Counted from the stretch's first letter, positions 15,984 through 25,156 are shown. The stretch: DNA of 64,000 bases from Corynebacterium aurimucosum ATCC 700975 (GCF_000022905.1 NC_012590.1:930001-994000), one strand, 5' to 3'. The notes: a model not told the origin generated them from the sequence alone. Numbers and translations: made by a program.

Positions 15984-16853
15984 GTGATTGACGCGAAAGA
16001 TACAGCACTCGTCATTGAAGGCGGCGGCATGCGCAATTCCTATACCGCCGCGTGCATCGTCAAACTTCTCACAGAAGAGGTGGAATTCGGCTGGGTTGGA
16101 GGCGTTTCCGCGGGTTCCTCGCACACCGTGAACTTCCTCTCCCGCGACGTGAGCCGCTCGGAAGAATCCTTCGTGGACTTTGCCAAGAACCCCAGCTTCG
16201 GTGGTTTGGGCTCGCTGCTGCGCGGCAGCGGCTACTTTAATGCTGAGTTCATCTACGAGAAGGCCGCGGACCAGGACATGCCTTTTGACTGGGAGGCTTT
16301 CGAAGCCAACCCGGCGCAGATGTGTATTTCTGCCGCCCGTGCCGATACCGGGGAAAGCGTGTACTGGGGGCGCGAAGACATCAAGACCCAAGAGGACCTG
16401 ATGGTGCGCGTCCGGGCCTCTTCGACGTTGCCGCTGATCATGCCGATGCGAGTTATCGAGGGTGTGCCTTATGTCGACGGCGCCATGGGCGAGTCCGGTG
16501 GCATTCTCATCGAGCAAGCGGAGAAGGCCGGGTTTGAGAAGTTCTTGTTCCTCGGATCGAAACCGCGTGGCTACGTGCGCCCTGAGGTGGGGCGGCCGGC
16601 GGCGCTGCGGAGGGTCTTCCGCAAATACCCGGCTGTGGCAGAGGCGATGATTGCGCGCCCGCCACGCTATAACGCCTCCAAGGACCGGCTTCTGGAGCTG
16701 GAAAAGGAGGGGCGAGCTCAGCTCTTCTTCCCGGAGGATATGCAGGTGGCTTCAACCGAGCGCTCGGTGACTAAGCTTCGCGCCAACTATGAAGCTGGGC
16801 GCGCGCAGACCTATGCGGAATGGTCGGCATGGAAGGAATTCCTCAGCAGCTAG
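15984..16853 (+). CDS. Patatin-like phospholipase
   Basis: 289-aa patatin-fold acyl hydrolase. The oxyanion-hole glycine run is IEGGGMRNSYTA (about 11-22), the nucleophile elbow is GGVSAGS (GxSxG), and the dyad aspartate is in PYVDGAMGES. Length and the C-terminal basic region (ARPPRYNASKDRLLELEKEG) match the bacterial YjjU/RssA-like patatins that deacylate phospholipids. No signal peptide, so it should act inside the cell. GTG start from a leaderless promoter. Monocistronic. Confidence 0.88.
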   Translation: MIDAKDTALVIEGGGMRNSYTAACIVKLLTEEVEFGWVGGVSAGSSHTVNFLSRDVSRSEESFVDFAKNPSFGGLGSLLRGSGYFNAEFIYEKAADQDMPFDWEAFEANPAQMCISAARADTGESVYWGREDIKTQEDLMVRVRASSTLPLIMPMRVIEGVPYVDGAMGESGGILIEQAEKAGFEKFLFLGSKPRGYVRPEVGRPAALRRVFRKYPAVAEAMIARPPRYNASKDRLLELEKEGRAQLFFPEDMQVASTERSVTKLRANYEAGRAQTYAEWSAWKEFLSS

Positions 16854-16966
16854 CTCGCCAGCACGGTGGGCGCGTACTCAGCTCACCTTGATTCCTAGGA
16901 CGTGAGACGAAGCACCTGTGGGGGCAGGAAAGCGCCCTGGAACGTGGTGTTTTGCTCTCGCTTTCC

Positions 16967-16972
16967 TACAAT
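16967..16972 (+). promoter_or_regulatory. -10 hexamer of a leaderless promoter (SucE-like gene)
   Basis: TACAAT, 8 nt before GTG 16981. This is the best match to the -10 consensus among the leaderless promoters in the window. Confidence 0.6.
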
Positions 16973-16980
16973 GAAGCTTC

Positions 16981-18546
16981 GTGTTGGCTCTATTTGATGG
17001 AAATATTTGGCTGAGCATATTCTTTGTTGCCTTGCTCGGCACGTTGTTTGGCATGATCCCCTTCGGCCCGCTGCGCTTTGGCGCAGCCGGCACCTTGTTT
17101 GTAGGACTGGCCATCGGCGCCTTTATCGATCTCGATGGCACGATTCTGAGCAGCCTGCAAGAGATGGGCCTTGGCCTCTTTATCTATATGCAGGGCTTGT
17201 CTGCCGGCGAACGCTTCTTCAAGGGCTTCTCTGAGCAGCTGAAACACATGATCACTGCTGCCATCGCGGTGGTGGGCGCTGCTGCCGTGGCGCTTCTCGC
17301 GGGCGGATGGATGGGCCTGTCGCCGTTGCTTTCCGTGGGTGTATTCTCCGGTGCGACGACCTCGACGGCGTCGCTTGCGGTTGCCCAACAGCAGACCGGC
17401 GAGGAGCTGCCCGCCGTGGGTTATTCCTTGGGCTACCCGGTGGGCGTAGCCGTTGCCATTTTGCTCGTGGCCTTCCTGCTCAAGCAGTCTTGGCCGGGTT
17501 CTAAGGACAAAGACAATTCTGCAGAAGAAGTTTTCCGCTCCCGCACCATCCGGGTGACCAAGGACATCACCTACGAGGAACTCGTGGAGCGCTTCGAGGA
17601 CCAATTTGTCATCGCCACCATTCGCCGCGGCAATACCCGCACCGTCGCAGGTGACAATCCGGAGATTCGCAAGGGCGATATCCTGCGCGTGCTCGTGACG
17701 AAGGCCAAGAAGCATGAGCTGACCGCTGCCTTGGGAAAGCGCCAGCCCCAAGTGCCCTTCGTGGATAAGCGCTTGGTTATCGAAAACGTGGTGGTCTCGA
17801 ACACTGACATTGCCGGTCGAACCGTGGAGGACCTCAACCTTTTCCAGCGCTTTGGTGGCCGTATCGTCCACGTGCAGCGCGGTGATGAGGAGTTCCTCGC
17901 TAGCTTCGATACGCACCTCGATGCCGGTGACCGGGTAGCGGTGATTGGGGATCAGGACCGTATGGGCGATATTCGCGATTACTTCGGTGACTCGGTTCAG
18001 GGCTACTCGCAGCTGAACTGGATCGCTGTGGGCGGCGGCCTGTTCTTGGGCTATCTCATTGCACTCATCGTGGTGCCCTTGCCAGGTGGTACGTCCTTTG
18101 AGCTGGGCTTCGCGCTGGGGCCGCTGATTACCGGACTTGTTCTCGGTGCTCTGCACCGCACACGCCGCGTGCCCTGGAAGGTTCCGGCTTCAATCAACTT
18201 GGCTCTTCAGCAGTGGGGTCTAGTCATCTTCTTGGCGTCGGTGGGGCTCGCTTCGAGTGAGGCTTTCCAGTCCACGGCCTTCTCCTGGATGGGCTTGAAG
18301 TCCATGGTTCTGGCCGCCATCATTACCGTGGTTGCCGTCGCTATCTTCGCTGTTGCCAATAGGTTCCTCGGCCAGTCGGAGACCCGCACCGCCGGCGGTA
18401 TCTCCGGCATCTTCGGCCAGCCTGCCGTGGTCAACTACGCCACGGGTATGAGTACGGATTCCCGCATCATGACCGGCTACGCGGCCACCATTGTGGTGGC
18501 GCAGATAGCCAAGATCGTGGTCATCCCACTCATGCTCACCTTCTAA
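16981..18546 (+). CDS. AspT/YidE-family exporter, SucE-like
   Basis: 521-aa membrane protein with the two-fold repeat of the aspartate:alanine exchanger family: five or so helices, a central cytosolic region with two TrkA-C/RCK-type domains (about 185-340: ITYEELVERFEDQFVIATIRRG and VVVSNTDIAGRTVEDLN), then a second set of helices. Signature segments FSGATTSTASLAVAQ and SGIFGQPAVVNYATG occupy equivalent positions in the two halves. The C. glutamicum member SucE exports succinate under low oxygen, so dicarboxylate export is the likely role. GTG start, leaderless. It stands alone. Confidence 0.8.
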   Translation: MLALFDGNIWLSIFFVALLGTLFGMIPFGPLRFGAAGTLFVGLAIGAFIDLDGTILSSLQEMGLGLFIYMQGLSAGERFFKGFSEQLKHMITAAIAVVGAAAVALLAGGWMGLSPLLSVGVFSGATTSTASLAVAQQQTGEELPAVGYSLGYPVGVAVAILLVAFLLKQSWPGSKDKDNSAEEVFRSRTIRVTKDITYEELVERFEDQFVIATIRRGNTRTVAGDNPEIRKGDILRVLVTKAKKHELTAALGKRQPQVPFVDKRLVIENVVVSNTDIAGRTVEDLNLFQRFGGRIVHVQRGDEEFLASFDTHLDAGDRVAVIGDQDRMGDIRDYFGDSVQGYSQLNWIAVGGGLFLGYLIALIVVPLPGGTSFELGFALGPLITGLVLGALHRTRRVPWKVPASINLALQQWGLVIFLASVGLASSEAFQSTAFSWMGLKSMVLAAIITVVAVAIFAVANRFLGQSETRTAGGISGIFGQPAVVNYATGMSTDSRIMTGYAATIVVAQIAKIVVIPLMLTF

Positions 18547-18660
18547 TCTGGCCCGCGGCTTTATGCCTTAGTAGCGGCTCAAACTGTTCTGTGCAGCAAT
18601 ACTTCGGCATTATGCGAGCTGAGATTGACCCACAAGGGTGGCGCAGCGCACAATCCATCG

Positions 18661-18684
18661 GTACGATTCGGGTTAACTTCGTAC
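18661..18684. promoter_or_regulatory. GTACG-N14-CGTAC operator, site 1 (thiolase operon)
   Basis: Inverted repeat GTACG / CGTAC separated by 14 bp, centred about 30 bp before the thiolase ATG. The same arrangement occurs at 25133 and 36957. In the orientation ending AATCGTAC, the three sites share AATCGTAC and GTACGRAR. Confidence 0.6.
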
Positions 18685-18701
18685 AGTTTGGAGAGCGAAA
18701 T

Positions 18702-19880
18702 ATGGACATCGTTATTGTGGGCGCCGCCCGAACGCCCTTCGGCAAGTTGCTTGGCGGCCTTGCGGCCTTGCCCGCAACGGAGCTCGGCTCCCATGCCATC
18801 GCTGCTGCGCTCGCGCAAGCGCAGGTCAACCCCGACGACGTTGATGCGGTGATCTTCGGACAAGTCTTGCAGGCAGGTGTGGGGCAAAACCCCACGAAGC
18901 AGGCAGCACTGGGGGCAGGAATTTCCCCGAACGCGCACACCACAACGGTCAACAAGGTCTGCCTGTCCGGTCTGACCGCGATTATCGACGCCTCCCGGCT
19001 CCTGCGCTCCGGCGAAGCCACGGTGGTAGTGGCCGGGGGAATGGAGTCGATGTCGAATGCTCCCCACCTGCTGCCGCAGTCGCGCAAGGGAAAGAAATTC
19101 GGCTCTGTTGAGCTTCTCGATCACATGGAGCACGATGGCCTGCGGGCAGCGGACCTCGGGATTTCCATGGGCTCGCTGTCGGAGAAGTATGCCGAGCGCT
19201 ATCCGGCCACCCGCCAGGAACAAGACCGCTGCGCCGCGCTGTCCCACCAGCGCGCTCTGCAGGCGAGCGAGGAGGGACTCTTTGACACGGAGATCGCTCC
19301 GATCACCGTAGCGAGCCGGCACGACGAGATCACCTTCTCGCGCGATGAAGGCATCCGGGAGGGAGTCACCGAAGAATCCTTGGCTGGGCTGCGTCCGGCC
19401 TTTGAGCCTGAAGGAGGCATAACGGCCGGAAATTCTTCACCCATCACGGATGGGGCTGCGGCCGTCGTTCTCACCACCCGCGAACATGCGGAGAAAAAAG
19501 GGTTGCCGATCATGGCGGTCCTGCGCGCGCCTGGGCAAGTAGCCGGCCCGGATTCTTCGCTGCAGGAGCAGCCCGCTCGTGCCCTTCTTCAAGCCCTGGA
19601 ACGGCAGGGCTGGAGTGCAAAGGACCTCGACCACATCGAGATCAATGAGGCCTTCGCCGCGGTAGTGGTGCATTCCGCGAGGGTCCTTGGAATCCACCCC
19701 GATGACGTGAATCCGCAGGGCGGAGCGATTGCCCTGGGGCACCCTATCGGTGCTTCCGGTGCACGGCTCGTGGTGCATGCGGCGCACCTCTTGGCAGAAT
19801 CCCATGCCCGCCGCGCCGGGGTCACGTTGTGCGGCGGCGGTGGACAAGGTGAAGCCCTGTTGCTTGAGGCTGTGAACTAA
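18702..19880 (+). CDS. Acetyl-CoA acyltransferase (thiolase)
   Basis: 392-aa thiolase beginning MDIVIVGAARTPFGKL. The nucleophilic Cys is in TVNKVCLSGL, the His in ALGHPIGASG and the second Cys in LCGGGGQGEA, so all catalytic residues are present. The chain NEAFAAV completes the family set. It cleaves 3-ketoacyl-CoA to acetyl-CoA and a shortened acyl-CoA; in this context 2-methylacetoacetyl-CoA (isoleucine route) or straight-chain substrates fit. The start is chosen because GGAGAG lies 6 nt before this ATG and family proteins begin here; the frame is open further upstream. First gene of an operon with HIBCH and enoyl-CoA hydratase. Confidence 0.92.
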   Translation: MDIVIVGAARTPFGKLLGGLAALPATELGSHAIAAALAQAQVNPDDVDAVIFGQVLQAGVGQNPTKQAALGAGISPNAHTTTVNKVCLSGLTAIIDASRLLRSGEATVVVAGGMESMSNAPHLLPQSRKGKKFGSVELLDHMEHDGLRAADLGISMGSLSEKYAERYPATRQEQDRCAALSHQRALQASEEGLFDTEIAPITVASRHDEITFSRDEGIREGVTEESLAGLRPAFEPEGGITAGNSSPITDGAAAVVLTTREHAEKKGLPIMAVLRAPGQVAGPDSSLQEQPARALLQALERQGWSAKDLDHIEINEAFAAVVVHSARVLGIHPDDVNPQGGAIALGHPIGASGARLVVHAAHLLAESHARRAGVTLCGGGGQGEALLLEAVN

Positions 19881-19917
19881 CCCCGCCCATAGATGAGTAG
19901 AAAAATAGGAGAAGAAG

Positions 19918-20979
19918 ATGACGAATGAGATTATTAGCGAAGTTCGTGGACACGCCGGCGTGCTCACGCTCAATCGGCCCAAGGCCATTAACGCGCTGAA
20001 CCAGACGATGATTGATGAGATGACGGCGGTGCTTCAGGAGTGGCAGGATGATGACCGCGTCAAGCTCGTTATTCTCCGCGGCGCTGGCGAACGCGGGCTA
20101 TGCGCGGGCGGTGACGTCGCAGCCTTGTACCACGATGCCCTGGAAGGCGGAACCGCAGGCGCCCATTTCTGGAAGACGGAATACGAGCTGAACTATCTGA
20201 TCTCCACCTATTCCAAGCCTTACGTGGCGCTCATGGAAGGCATCGTGCTGGGCGGTGGAATCGGCGTGTCGGCGCACGCCTCGCACCGCATCGTGAGTGA
20301 GGATTCACGCATCGGCATGCCGGAAGTAGGAATTGGGTATTCGCCCGATGCCGGCGGTTCCTACCTGCTGTCCCGAGCTGCAGATCGCCTTGGCCGCCAC
20401 CTGGCCTATACCGCGATCCACGTGGGCGCCGCGGAGGCGATCGATACCGGTTTTGCGGATTACTTCGTGCCCAAGGACAAGCTCGACGCGTTGGTAGAGC
20501 AGCTGGTGGAGTCGGGGGAACCGGCAGACATCGAGAAGTTTTCCGAAGAGGTGGGACCCGGCTTCGGGGAGGATCGCGCCGAAATGGTTGAGGTCTATGC
20601 CGCGGAGACTGCCGAGGAAACCTTGGCCCGGCTACAGGAGCGCGCAGCCGCCGGGGGTGAAGGCCACTGGGCCGCGAAGGCTACCAAGCGGATGAGCCTT
20701 AACTCCCCACTGGGAATCCGCGTTACCGAAGAATCCCTGAACCGCAATGCGTCGATGAGCTTCGCAGAAACCTTGACGCAAGAATTCTGGATGTCCGTGA
20801 ACATGCAAAAGCACAAGGAATTCGTCGAGGGTATCCGCGCGCAGATCGTTGATAAGGACCGTAACCCTTCCTGGGAATACGAGTCCATCGGCGCCGTCCC
20901 ACCGGACGTCGTGGCGTCTATTCTCGAACACAGCGAAGGCAATGTGGAAGCTCCCACATTCGATACCTCCGAAAACTAG
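19918..20979 (+). CDS. 3-hydroxyisobutyryl-CoA hydrolase
   Basis: 353-aa crotonase-fold thioesterase of valine catabolism that releases 3-hydroxyisobutyrate. The oxyanion segment is [12 protein letters not shown], the glycine turn [19 protein letters not shown], and the catalytic region [20 protein letters not shown] has the canonical PE...PDxG acidic pair. The C-terminal domain ([36 protein letters not shown] end, read here in pieces) is the HIBCH-specific substrate-channelling tail. AGGAGAAGAAG precedes the ATG. Lies between thiolase and enoyl-CoA hydratase; its product would feed MmsB and MmsA encoded 13 kb away. Confidence 0.88.
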   Translation: MTNEIISEVRGHAGVLTLNRPKAINALNQTMIDEMTAVLQEWQDDDRVKLVILRGAGERGLCAGGDVAALYHDALEGGTAGAHFWKTEYELNYLISTYSKPYVALMEGIVLGGGIGVSAHASHRIVSEDSRIGMPEVGIGYSPDAGGSYLLSRAADRLGRHLAYTAIHVGAAEAIDTGFADYFVPKDKLDALVEQLVESGEPADIEKFSEEVGPGFGEDRAEMVEVYAAETAEETLARLQERAAAGGEGHWAAKATKRMSLNSPLGIRVTEESLNRNASMSFAETLTQEFWMSVNMQKHKEFVEGIRAQIVDKDRNPSWEYESIGAVPPDVVASILEHSEGNVEAPTFDTSEN

Positions 20980-21047
20980 GCACAGCCACCCCCTGCTCAC
21001 GAGCCAGATATAGCACTACCCGAAATCACAGAAAGGACACTAGTTCC

Positions 21048-21812
21048 ATGGCAATTCTTACTGAAAAGCGCGGCCGCGTCGCACTCATCACCCTTAACCG
21101 TCCGGAAGCACTCAACGCGCTGAACAACGACACCATGCTTGAGGTCACGCACGCGGTCCAGGAATTCGACGCCGATGGAGAAGTAGGCGCAATCGTTATT
21201 ACCGGTTCCGACAAGGCCTTTGCCGCCGGCGCAGATATCAAGGAGATGTCTTCGAAGACGGCGACGGAGATGTACACCGCGGACTGGTTCGCCGGCTGGG
21301 ACGTCCTCACGCGCGCTCGCACGCCCATTATCGCGGCGGTCAACGGCTACGCGCTTGGCGGCGGTTGCGAGCTAGCCATGATGTGTGACTTCATTATCGC
21401 CGGTGACAAGGCCAAGTTTGGCCAGCCCGAGGTCAACCTCGGCGTTACCCCGGGCATGGGCGGCTCCCAGCGCCTAACCCGTGCCATCGGAAAGGCCAAG
21501 GCAATGGAGATGTGCCTGACCGGCCGCATGATGGCAGCGGAGGAAGCAGAGCGCTCTGGTCTCGTGGCCCGCGTGGTTCCCGCCGACGAGCTCCTCGATT
21601 CCGCGCTAGAAACCGCGCAGCTCATCGCCTCGAAGTCCTTCGTCGCAACGTCCCAGATCAAGGAACAAGTCAATGCCGTGGATGAGCTCTCGCTGTCCCA
21701 GGGCATCCAGTTTGAGCGCCGCACCTTCCACGCACTCTTCTCATCCCACGACCAAAAGGAAGGAATGGCAGCCTTCGTGGAGAAGCGTGACCCAGACTTC
21801 AAGCATGCTTAA
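21048..21812 (+). CDS. Enoyl-CoA hydratase
   Basis: 254-aa crotonase. [15 protein letters not shown], then [11 protein letters not shown] (oxyanion hole), [13 protein letters not shown] and [15 protein letters not shown] carry the two catalytic glutamates, so it should be an active hydratase adding water to trans-2-enoyl-CoA, including methacrylyl-CoA. C-terminal [17 protein letters not shown] is the usual family ending. GAAAGG lies about 11 nt before the ATG. Last gene of the thiolase operon; followed by hairpin repeat copy B. Confidence 0.92.
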   Translation: MAILTEKRGRVALITLNRPEALNALNNDTMLEVTHAVQEFDADGEVGAIVITGSDKAFAAGADIKEMSSKTATEMYTADWFAGWDVLTRARTPIIAAVNGYALGGGCELAMMCDFIIAGDKAKFGQPEVNLGVTPGMGGSQRLTRAIGKAKAMEMCLTGRMMAAEEAERSGLVARVVPADELLDSALETAQLIASKSFVATSQIKEQVNAVDELSLSQGIQFERRTFHALFSSHDQKEGMAAFVEKRDPDFKHA

Positions 21813-21862
21813 GCTCCTTCGCTCTGCGAAGTAGCTCTGAGGGGGATTAGTTCTCAGACAAA

Positions 21863-21937
21863 AACTGCCCTAGTTGCCAAAGTTGAAGCCCGTGAATCGG
21901 GCAGGGCGGGAGCGCAGGTTTTGCAGATAGGGCAGTT
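21863..21937. repeat. Hairpin repeat, copy B
   Basis: 75-bp element with terminal stem AACTGCCCT / AGGGCAGTT and an inner hairpin GCCCG-tgaat-CGGGC (21888-21902). It shares AACTGCC-N4-TTGCCAAA with copy A and lies between convergent genes. Confidence 0.7.
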
Positions 21938-21945
21938 CCGTCGCT

Positions 21946-22446
21946 CTACTGAGCCTCTGGGGACTCGACGTCCTCGCCGGCGGCGCGGCGAATACGGTTG
22001 GCGGCAGCGATAACGCGATCTTGTTCGCGTGCGGGCAGTGCAATGGACTCGAAATAGCGATCAAGTGCCGGTCCCGCCGCGGAAGCCAGCACGATGCCTT
22101 GGTCGGTGACCATCACCAAGGTCGAGCGCTTATCTTTAGGGTCGCTTACCCGCGTGATCAGTCCGTCCTTTTCCAACTTGCGCACCGTGTGGGTCAGTGA
22201 TGCCGGCGGGAGTTGTAGGCGAGAACTGATCTTCGACATCGGCATGCTTCCTGCGCGTGACCACATGAGCACGGCGAGGACCTCAAATTGGCTATAGCTC
22301 ACCCCAAAGGGAGCGAGAGCCTCCTCGGCACCGTTTCTCAAAATATGGGCGGCGCGCTCGAAGGAGGAGACCGTGGCCAGGCCACGCGCGGAGTGCGCGG
22401 AATAGCGCTGAGCCCACTGGCGGCGTGCTTCAGCAATGATATCCAT
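21946..22446 (-). CDS. MarR-family transcriptional regulator
   Basis: 166-aa winged-helix regulator. The recognition region is MSKISSRLQLPPASLTHTVRKLEKDGLITRVSDPKDKRSTLVMVT, the standard MarR helix-turn-helix plus wing with the DxRS motif. MarR proteins bind as dimers and are often released by acyl-CoA, phenolic or oxidant ligands. Start chosen at ATG 22446, with AGGAGGT about 12 nt upstream; the frame is open to 22482. Placed directly downstream of the acyl-CoA synthetase on the same strand but separated by a terminator, so it may be transcribed on its own and regulate the surrounding acyl-CoA genes. Confidence 0.88.
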   Translation of the reverse strand: MDIIAEARRQWAQRYSAHSARGLATVSSFERAAHILRNGAEEALAPFGVSYSQFEVLAVLMWSRAGSMPMSKISSRLQLPPASLTHTVRKLEKDGLITRVSDPKDKRSTLVMVTDQGIVLASAAGPALDRYFESIALPAREQDRVIAAANRIRRAAGEDVESPEAQ

Positions 22447-22531
22447 GAGCCGGAAAAGACCTCCTTGTAGCGTGTGAGACAACTATAAGCGACAGCTTCA
22501 CTGTTCCGAGAACCCGGATAAGAGAAACAAA

Positions 22532-22554
22532 GGCCCCAGCCGGAAGCTGGAGCC
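22532..22554 (-). terminator. Terminator of the acyl-CoA synthetase gene
   Basis: Stem GGCTCCAGC / GCTGGGGCC (one G-T pair) with a 5-nt loop, followed on the minus strand by TTTGTTTCTC. Confidence 0.75.
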
Positions 22555-22578
22555 TGCATCATCGAAAGGCGGGTGGTG

Positions 22579-24309
22579 CTAGCCCTTCAGCGACGGAAAG
22601 TCGGAATCAGCAAACTCCGTCGAAGCTGTCGTCTCACCGCCATCAGCTGAGTGGATCTCGGTTTCGCGCTTGCGCAGATCGACGCGGCGAATCTTGCCAG
22701 AGACCGTCTTTGGCAGCTCGTAGAACTCGAGGCGGCGGATACGCTTATACGGCGCCAAGCCATCACGGCAGTGCTTGAGGATGGCTTCGGCCGTCTCCGC
22801 GTTTGGCTCGTAGCCATTCGCCAAAGCCACGTAGGCCTTCGGCACGGCAAGGCGAATGGGATCCGGGGAAGGAACCACCGCTACTTCGGCGACGGCCGGG
22901 TGCTCGATGACGACGGACTCGAGCTCAAAGGGGGACAGGCGGTAGTCGGAAGCCTTGAAGACATCATCGGCACGGCCAATGTAGAAGATGTATCCGTCTT
23001 CATCGCGTTCCGCCGTATCACCCGTGTGGTAGTAACCATCGCGGAAGACCTCCGCATTCTTGTCGGGATCGTTGAAGTAACCCACCGTCAGGCCGACTGG
23101 GCGGGGATCAATCTTCAAACAGATTTCACCGGTATCCCCAATCTCATCCGTAGCGGGATCCTTGAGCACGACTTCCCAACCCGGCAGCGGGCGGCCCATA
23201 GAACCAGGCTTGACCTTTTGCTCCGGGGTGTTGGCGATCTGCAGGGTGGTTTCCGTCTGCCCGAAGCCATCGCGAACATCAGTGTGCCAGGCCTTGCTGA
23301 TGGTGCTGATGAGCTCAGGGTTCAGCGGTTCGCCCGCCGCGACGAGCTTCTTCGGCGGGGTCTTCATGCGACCCAGGTCCGCCTGGACGAGCATGCGCCA
23401 CACTGTCGGCGGGGCGCAGAAGCTGGTGACACCTTCTTCCTCCATCTTGTCCATGAGCGCAGCAGCGTCGAAGCGCGCATAGTTGTACAGGAAGATAGTG
23501 GCCCCGGCGATCCAGGGGGCAAAGAAGTTTGACCACGCGTGCTTGGCCCAGCCGGGGGCGGCGACGTTGAGGTGGACGTCGCCAGGCGCCAGGCCGATCC
23601 AGTACATCGTGGTGAGGTGCCCCACCGGGTAGGAGGTATGGGTGTGCTCGACGAGCTTCGCCTTCGACGTGGTACCGGAGGTGAAGTAGAGCAGGAGGGT
23701 TTCATCTGCCTTGGTTTCCTGCTTCGGCGTGTAGACCTCAGAACCCGTGAAAGAATCTGAGTAGCGCAGGGTCGGGTGCGCCGACTGCGCTTCTGGTTCA
23801 TCACCAACCTGGATAACCGTGAAATCACCGGTGACGTCCTGGAACTTCACGGCATCCTCGGCATTGGCCACAACCCAGGAAATGTTGGCGCGGTCGGTCC
23901 GGTCTTGCAGATCTGCCGCACCCAGCATGGCGGTTGCCGGGTTGAGCACGAAGCCCGCCTTGATACAGGCCAGCATGCACTCCCACAGTTCCACCTGATT
24001 ATTGAGCATGAGCATGACGCGGTCACCGCGCTGAACGCCTTGTGCTTCCAGCCAGTTGGCTAGCTGTGCTGAGCGAGCGGACATCTCGGCGAAGGTGCGG
24101 CGCGTGCTGCTGCCGTCGGTTTCACAAATGACGAGCGCCTCGCGGTCCTTGGAATCCTCCGCGGTGGCGAGGTGATCGAACCAATCGAGGGCGAAGTTGA
24201 AGTGCTCGAAGCGCGGCCACTCGAAGTTGCTGCAGGCTGCTTCATAATCGGTCTGATAAGAAACCAGCAGATCGCGGGCTGCTTGGAATTGTTCGGTCAC
24301 CGTGGTCAT
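22579..24309 (-). CDS. AMP-binding acyl-CoA synthetase (medium-chain/ACSM-like)
   Basis: 576-aa adenylate-forming enzyme that activates a carboxylic acid with ATP and CoA. The P-loop-like motif is LLYFTSGTTSKAKLVEH (the usual Gly-x-Pro is replaced by Ser-Lys-Ala), then GFGQTETT, YYHTGDTAERDEDGYIFYIGRADD and the C-terminal lid with PKTVSGKIRR carrying the catalytic Lys. Layout matches medium-chain acyl-CoA synthetases acting on short/medium or branched acids. GAGGAGAA precedes the ATG. The upstream region has two inverted repeats. It probably loads substrates for the neighbouring oxidation enzymes. Confidence 0.9.
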   Translation of the reverse strand: MTTVTEQFQAARDLLVSYQTDYEAACSNFEWPRFEHFNFALDWFDHLATAEDSKDREALVICETDGSSTRRTFAEMSARSAQLANWLEAQGVQRGDRVMLMLNNQVELWECMLACIKAGFVLNPATAMLGAADLQDRTDRANISWVVANAEDAVKFQDVTGDFTVIQVGDEPEAQSAHPTLRYSDSFTGSEVYTPKQETKADETLLLYFTSGTTSKAKLVEHTHTSYPVGHLTTMYWIGLAPGDVHLNVAAPGWAKHAWSNFFAPWIAGATIFLYNYARFDAAALMDKMEEEGVTSFCAPPTVWRMLVQADLGRMKTPPKKLVAAGEPLNPELISTISKAWHTDVRDGFGQTETTLQIANTPEQKVKPGSMGRPLPGWEVVLKDPATDEIGDTGEICLKIDPRPVGLTVGYFNDPDKNAEVFRDGYYHTGDTAERDEDGYIFYIGRADDVFKASDYRLSPFELESVVIEHPAVAEVAVVPSPDPIRLAVPKAYVALANGYEPNAETAEAILKHCRDGLAPYKRIRRLEFYELPKTVSGKIRRVDLRKRETEIHSADGGETTASTEFADSDFPSLKG

Positions 24310-24361
24310 TGGTTCTCCTCTAGCTTGTGCTCATGTGGGGGGGAAGGACGCTACATTGCCT

Positions 24362-24431
24362 ATGGTCCGCGTCCCAGACCATGCGTCAATGTGACGTGGG
24401 TCGCAGCCTACTTTACTTTGAGTTCGAAGTA
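24362..24431. promoter_or_regulatory. Two inverted repeats upstream of the acyl-CoA synthetase
   Basis: ATGGTC-N9-GACCAT (24362-24382) and TACTTTGA-gt-TCGAAGTA (24414-24431, one mismatch). Both are candidate operators in the 160-bp region between the acyl-CoA synthetase start and the end of the TetR gene; neither matches the GTACG site. Confidence 0.35.
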
Positions 24432-24471
24432 ATTTCTAGAGGATGTGGGTAGCCTGTGTGAAAGTCGCAGG

Positions 24472-25032
24472 CTAGCGCCGTGAAATTCCATGAAGGATGA
24501 GCTGGCCAAGCGTGTGGTAGGCCTCGGCTGGAGCTAAGGTGTCCGAGTAGAAGCCCTGCTGGATGTCGGTCATGGAGCGCTGGATTAGGCGGGAGACAAA
24601 ATCCGTGTACTCCGCTGTGAACTCGCCGGCTGCAACGCCGTGGCTGAGCAGCTCATGGATGGTTTCGGTAGCCCTGCGTGTGTTGAGGCTGAATACCTCC
24701 TGGGCGGCGGGTTCGGAGGCAAGATCGCGCATAAACTCCGGGCTGGCGGGCTCTAGGGCGATGGTCATGGAGGAGAAGTATTTCTCAAGCGCTTGGGCGT
24801 ATGTGGGTGCCTTGGTGACCGCGGTGCGGCGTGCAATTTCCTTAAAGAAACTGACTAGTACACGCCGAATGATGGCATCCCTCGATGGGCCCAGCGCATA
24901 GATGGTGGACTTGGAGCATTGGTAGCGCTTGGTTGCGCCATCGATGGTGAAGGACTCGAAGCCCTCGGCCAGGAAGTCCTGCAAAAGGGCGTTAAAGAGC
25001 TCTCGCTGCCGTGGTGTGAGTGGCTGGGTCAT
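24472..25032 (-). CDS. TetR-family transcriptional regulator
   Basis: 186-aa regulator beginning MTQPLTPRQRELFNALLQDFLAEG. The helix-turn-helix is FTIDGATKRYQCSKSTIYALGPSRDAIIRRVLVSFF; the C-terminal ligand domain is helical. TetR repressors of acyl-CoA genes usually release DNA on binding acyl-CoA. The ATG at 25032 is chosen for GGAGAG just upstream and because the extra 49 residues of the longer frame are unlike TetR N-termini. Divergent from the acyl-CoA dehydrogenase gene, with a GTACG-type inverted repeat between them, so it is the best candidate regulator of that site. Confidence 0.88.
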   Translation of the reverse strand: MTQPLTPRQRELFNALLQDFLAEGFESFTIDGATKRYQCSKSTIYALGPSRDAIIRRVLVSFFKEIARRTAVTKAPTYAQALEKYFSSMTIALEPASPEFMRDLASEPAAQEVFSLNTRRATETIHELLSHGVAAGEFTAEYTDFVSRLIQRSMTDIQQGFYSDTLAPAEAYHTLGQLILHGISRR

Positions 25033-25093
25033 GTGTCTCTCCGTCTGTGTCGATTCCGGCCTTGAGGGGCTCTTTTGGGGCGGGCTGGGGGTC

Positions 25094-25124
25094 CTGTGTT
25101 GTGAAAACTGATCATAGAACACAG
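25094..25124. promoter_or_regulatory. CTGTGTT / AACACAG inverted repeat in the TetR promoter region
   Basis: Perfect 7-bp arms with a 17-bp spacer containing TGATCA, about 60 bp upstream of the TetR ATG. Possible second regulator site. Confidence 0.35.
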
Positions 25125-25132
25125 TGTGGGGA

Positions 25133-25156
25133 GTACGGAAATATGTATAATCGTAC
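25133..25156. promoter_or_regulatory. GTACG-N14-CGTAC operator, site 2 (TetR / acyl-CoA dehydrogenase)
   Basis: Same 24-bp architecture as sites at 18661 and 36957, here in the divergent promoter region of the TetR gene and the acyl-CoA dehydrogenase gene. Placement suggests autoregulation by the TetR protein. Confidence 0.6.

Noticed and set aside
16990..18156. 388-codon open frame antisense to the SucE-like gene
   Set aside because: Shadow of the transporter gene; no recognisable protein features.
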